From positions 1 to 64,000 of the forward strand of contig NZ_FOWQ01000001.1 in assembly GCF_900115505.1 (NCBI RefSeq): a stretch of DNA of 64,000 nt. The letters run 5' to 3'. Below are positions 61,066 to 64,000 of the stretch, piece by piece. This DNA comes from Geodermatophilus dictyosporus (GTDB lineage: Bacteria; Actinomycetota; Actinomycetes; Mycobacteriales; Geodermatophilaceae). Position 1 is the first letter of the stretch; each line of letters starts with the position of its first letter. Under the pieces are notes generated by a model. That model saw only the letters and a program-made list of their open reading frames with translations. It ran no database searches and was not told the DNA's origin. A program made the position numbers and the translations under genes.

Positions 61066-62526
61066 GTGCCCGAGGTCGAACCGGCGCTGGGCGCCGGCCC
61101 GCTGCTGCTCATCGCCGCCGCCGCGGTGGGTGTCCTGCTGTTCCTGATCATGAAGCTGAAGCTGCACGCCTTCCTGGCGCTGATCCTGGTCAGCCTGCTG
61201 GTGGCGCTGGCCACGCGGATCCCGCTCGAGGACGTCGTCACCACGCTCACCGAGGGGTTCGGCGGCACGCTGGCCAACGTCGCGCTGCTGGTGGGGCTGG
61301 GCGCCATGCTCGGCCGGCTGCTGGAGCACAGCGGCGGGGCGCAGGTGCTCGCCGACAGCCTCATCGGCCGGTTCGGCGAGAAGCGGGCCCCGCTCGCGCT
61401 CGGCGTGGCCGCGCTGCTGTTCGGCTTCCCGATCTTCTTCGACGCCGGCCTGGTCGTCTTCCTGCCGATCGTGTTCACCGTCGCCCGCCGGCTGGGCGGC
61501 TCGCTGCTGCTCTACGGCCTGCCCACCGCCGGCGCCTTCGCCGTCATGCACGCCTTCGTGCCACCGCACCCCGGGCCGGTGGCCGCCGCCGAGCTCATCG
61601 GCGCCGACATCGGGCTGGTGCTGGTCTTCGGGCTGCTCATCGGCCTGCCCACCTGGTACCTGGGCGGCTACCTGTACGGCCTGTGGGCCGGGCGCCGCTA
61701 CGACGTCGCCGTCCCCGACGAGGTGGACGACGACGCGCCGCGCACCGCCGACGACGAGCCCGACCCGTCGGTCGAGGGCACCTCGCCGGCCATCGGCTCG
61801 GGCGGGCCGCGCACGGGGACGGCGACCCGGGCGGCGCCGCCGCGGTTCGGCACGGTCGTCGGCATCCTGCTGCTGCCGCTCGTGCTGATCTTCCTCAACA
61901 CCGGCCTGTCCACGCTGGCCACCGTGGGCGCGCTGGACGAGGCGTCGCTCCCCGTCCGGGCCGGCCAGCTGCTCGGCGCCACCCCGGTGGCCCTGCTGAT
62001 CACCGTCCTGGTGGCGATGGTCGTGCTCGGCGTGCGGCGCGGGCAGAGCGGTGCGCAGGTCGAGTCGATCGTCAACAGCGCGCTGGGGCCGGTGTGCGCG
62101 ATCATCCTGATCACCGGCGCCGGCGGCATGTTCGGCGGCGTGCTGCGGGCCAGCGGGATCGGCACGGCGCTGGCCGACGTCCTCGGCGACATCGGGCTGC
62201 CGGTCATCGTGGCCGCGTTCGTCATCTCGCTGCTGCTGCGCGTGGCGCAGGGCTCGGCGACGGTCGCCCTGACCACCGCGGCCGGGCTGTTGGCGCCGGT
62301 GGTGGAGGCCTCCGAGGGGCTCAGCTCGATCGACCTGGCGCTCATCGTCATCGCGATCGCCGGCGGCGCCACGGTGCTCTCGCACGTCAACGACTCCGGC
62401 TTCTGGCTGGTCAGCCGCTTCTTCCGGATGGACGAGAAGACGACGCTCAAGACCTGGACGGTGATGGAGACGCTGCTCGGGACGATCGGCTTCGTCCTCG
62501 CACTGGTGCTCAGCCTCTTCCTCTAG
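61066..62526 (+). CDS. gntP: GntP-family gluconate permease
   Basis: A 486-residue membrane protein with about twelve helices: LKLHAFLALILVSLLVALAT, LVGLGAMLGRLLEHSGGAQV, FGFPIFFDAGLVVFLPIVF, MHAFVPPHPGPVAAAELIGAD and ISLLLRVAQGSATVALTTAA are the GntP family blocks. An acidic loop (about 220-260) joins the two halves. GGAGG precedes GTG 61066. It brings gluconate in for the kinase encoded upstream. Confidence 0.93.
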   Translation: MPEVEPALGAGPLLLIAAAAVGVLLFLIMKLKLHAFLALILVSLLVALATRIPLEDVVTTLTEGFGGTLANVALLVGLGAMLGRLLEHSGGAQVLADSLIGRFGEKRAPLALGVAALLFGFPIFFDAGLVVFLPIVFTVARRLGGSLLLYGLPTAGAFAVMHAFVPPHPGPVAAAELIGADIGLVLVFGLLIGLPTWYLGGYLYGLWAGRRYDVAVPDEVDDDAPRTADDEPDPSVEGTSPAIGSGGPRTGTATRAAPPRFGTVVGILLLPLVLIFLNTGLSTLATVGALDEASLPVRAGQLLGATPVALLITVLVAMVVLGVRRGQSGAQVESIVNSALGPVCAIILITGAGGMFGGVLRASGIGTALADVLGDIGLPVIVAAFVISLLLRVAQGSATVALTTAAGLLAPVVEASEGLSSIDLALIVIAIAGGATVLSHVNDSGFWLVSRFFRMDEKTTLKTWTVMETLLGTIGFVLALVLSLFL

Positions 62527-62625
62527 CCCTCGCCGGAGCGCGCGGAGCGGCCCGGACGGGGCCGTTCCGCGCCAGGATGGCCCCCCGGGGTGACCCGGAC
62601 CGCAACGGGGCGGAAGGGGATCGTC

Positions 62626-64000
62626 ATGAGGGGTGCGGCACGGGCCGCGGTGGCCGGACTGGGTGCGGTGGCGGCGGTGGCCGCCCGCGACCTGCTGCAG
62701 CGGGAGCACACGCTGCTGCGCAACTTCCCGGTGCTCGGGCACGCGCGCTACTGGCTGGAGTCGCTCGGGCCGGAGCTGCGGCAGTACCTGGTCGCCGGCG
62801 ACAACGAGGAGCGGCCGTTCACCCGCGACCAGCGCCGCTGGGTGTACGCCTCGGCCAAGAGCGAGAACAACTACTTCGGCTTCGGCACCGACAACGACCT
62901 CGAGTACACGGCCGGCTACGCGGTGATCAACCACCGCACCTTCGGCCGCGCCGTCCCGCCCTCGCACCCGCACTCGGCCGCCGACGTCGCGCTGCCCTCG
63001 GCCAAGGTGCTCGGCGGCCCGCGCGGGCGGAGGCACGCCTTCCGGCCGGCGTCGGCGGTCAACGTGTCGGCGATGAGCTTCGGCTCGCTGTCGGGCGCGG
63101 CGGTCGAGGCGCTCAACCACGGCGCGGCGCTGGCCGGGTGCCTGCACAACACGGGGGAGGGCGGCCTGTCGGTGCACCACCGGCACGGCGGGGAGCTGGT
63201 GTTCCAGATCGGCACCGCCTACTTCGGGTGCCGCGACGAGCACGGCCGCTTCGACCTCGACCGGCTGCGCGACCTCGTGGCGGGCGCGCCGGTGCGGGCA
63301 CTGGAGATCAAGCTCAGTCAGGGCGCCAAGCCCGGGCTCGGCGGGGTGCTGCCGGCCGCCAAGGTGTCCGCCGAGATCGCCGCGGCCCGCGGGGTGCCCG
63401 AGGGCGTCGACTGCGTGAGCCCGTCGCGGCACGCGGAGTTCAGCGACGTCGACAGCCTGCTCGACTGGGTGGAGCTGCTCGCCACCGAGACCGGGCTGCC
63501 GGTGGGGATCAAGTCCGCCGTCGGCGACATGCGGTTCTGGGACGAGCTGACCGAGCTGATGGCCTCGACCGGCCGCGGCGTGGACTTCGTGACCGTCGAC
63601 GGCGGGGAGGGCGGCACGGGCGCTGCGCCGCTGATCTTCACCGACTCGGTGTCGCTGCCCTTCCAGCTCGGCTTCGCCCGGGTGTACTCGACCTTCGCCC
63701 GGCGCGGGCTGGCCGAGCAGGTGACGTTCATCGGCGGCGGCAAGCTCGGTCTGCCCGACAACGCGGTCGTGGCGTTCGCGCTCGGCTGCGACATGGTCAA
63801 CGTCGCACGGGAGGCGATGCTCGCCATCGGCTGCATCCAGGCGCAGAAGTGCCACACCGACACCTGCCCGACCGGCGTCGCCACCCAGAACGCGTGGCTG
63901 GCGCACGGCCTGGACCCGGCGCTGAAGTCGGTGCGGCTGGCCAACTACCTGGCCACGCTGCGCCGCGACCTGCTCAAGGTGGCCGAGGCCTGCGGGGTCG
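62626..64000 (+). CDS. FMN-binding glutamate-synthase-related protein, N-terminal part (cut by window edge)
   Basis: The frame starts at ATG 62626 and is still open at the window end, giving at least 458 residues. It begins with a hydrophobic helix (AAVAGLGAVAAVAARDLLQ), then NFPVLGHARYWLESLGPELRQY, followed by the glutamate synthase large-subunit FMN barrel: NVSAMSFGSLSGAAVEALN, NTGEGGLSVHH, KLSQGAKPGLGGVLPAAKV, KSAVGD, VDGGEGGTGAAPL and CIQAQKCHTDTCPTGVATQN with the C-x5-C-x4-C 3Fe-4S ligands. These stand-alone proteins lack the amidotransferase domain; the reaction is not established. Confidence 0.92.
   Translation, partial: MRGAARAAVAGLGAVAAVAARDLLQREHTLLRNFPVLGHARYWLESLGPELRQYLVAGDNEERPFTRDQRRWVYASAKSENNYFGFGTDNDLEYTAGYAVINHRTFGRAVPPSHPHSAADVALPSAKVLGGPRGRRHAFRPASAVNVSAMSFGSLSGAAVEALNHGAALAGCLHNTGEGGLSVHHRHGGELVFQIGTAYFGCRDEHGRFDLDRLRDLVAGAPVRALEIKLSQGAKPGLGGVLPAAKVSAEIAAARGVPEGVDCVSPSRHAEFSDVDSLLDWVELLATETGLPVGIKSAVGDMRFWDELTELMASTGRGVDFVTVDGGEGGTGAAPLIFTDSVSLPFQLGFARVYSTFARRGLAEQVTFIGGGKLGLPDNAVVAFALGCDMVNVAREAMLAIGCIQAQKCHTDTCPTGVATQNAWLAHGLDPALKSVRLANYLATLRRDLLKVAEACGV

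Noticed and set aside
60598-63906. 1102-residue minus-strand open frame
   Set aside because: Antisense to gluconokinase, GntP and the glutamate-synthase-like gene, which are well supported.

Overview
The window is very GC-rich (about 75% by eye), gene-dense actinobacterial chromosome. GTG starts and four-base stop/start overlaps are common. Gene content (SigF-type sigma factor with its own anti-sigma factor, split NHEJ genes, F420/PPOX-type enzyme, DUF5709, DUF222 protein, actinobacterial-type ferrochelatase, fabG-fabI-hemH order) fits the Geodermatophilaceae or a close relative; that placement is inference from content, not from a marker gene. I saw no rRNA, tRNA, CRISPR array, transposase or phage gene.

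Layout. 1-7.1 kb: a cut DUF222/HNH gene, a quinone oxidoreductase-like MDR gene, a divergent TetR/MFS pair with a twin operator, then a patchy accessory stretch (3.5-5.5 kb) that holds two decayed copies of the 5' end of the MDR gene around an unrecognised small gene and a hemerythrin, then an amidohydrolase. 7.4-12.7 kb: GDPD phosphodiesterase, MFS transporter, class I DAHP synthase and a chemoreceptor. 12.8-19.7 kb: purine catabolism, with a wrecked OHCU-decarboxylase-like remnant, xanthine dehydrogenase small and large subunits, XdhC, guanine deaminase, and a second small deaminase on the other strand. 19.9-21.4 kb: a 3Fe-4S ferredoxin coupled to a cytochrome P450. 21.4-26.3 kb: zinc ribbon protein, patatin, fabG-fabI (fatty acid synthesis), ferrochelatase, methyltransferase. 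27-28.8 kb: NfeD plus SPFH membrane pair.

28.8-34.7 kb is a general-stress signalling block: sigF with its anti-sigma factor (minus strand), a divergent protein fusing PAS-like, PP2C phosphatase, HATPase and STAS modules, topoisomerase IB, a stand-alone STAS antagonist and a DUF5709 protein. SigF-like promoter sequences (GTTT/GTTC plus GGGTAG) precede the anti-sigma/sigma operon and the catalase gene at 39.8 kb, and GGGTAG hexamers also precede the hemerythrin, DUF1360, DUF5709 and one small unknown gene. 35.6-38.6 kb is a three-gene NHEJ operon (Ku, ligase, polymerase/primase). 38.6-50 kb is housekeeping and small conserved genes (PurU, catalase, PAC2 protein, two AI-2E transporters, PPOX enzyme, dienelactone hydrolase, ankyrin protein, kinase, DUF350). 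50-64 kb is mostly metabolism and transport: SDR reductase, SGNH hydrolase, F420-reductase-like protein, a large FAD/Fe-S dehydrogenase, cupin, two MFS transporters around a TetR regulator, a gluconate kinase/permease pair, and the first part of an FMN-binding glutamate-synthase-like protein that runs off the end.

The most unusual items are the four-module partner-switching protein next to sigF/rsbW, the repeated fragments of one gene's promoter and 5' end, the decayed OHCU decarboxylase in an otherwise intact purine locus, and the DAHP synthase whose best ribosome-binding site points at an ATC codon.
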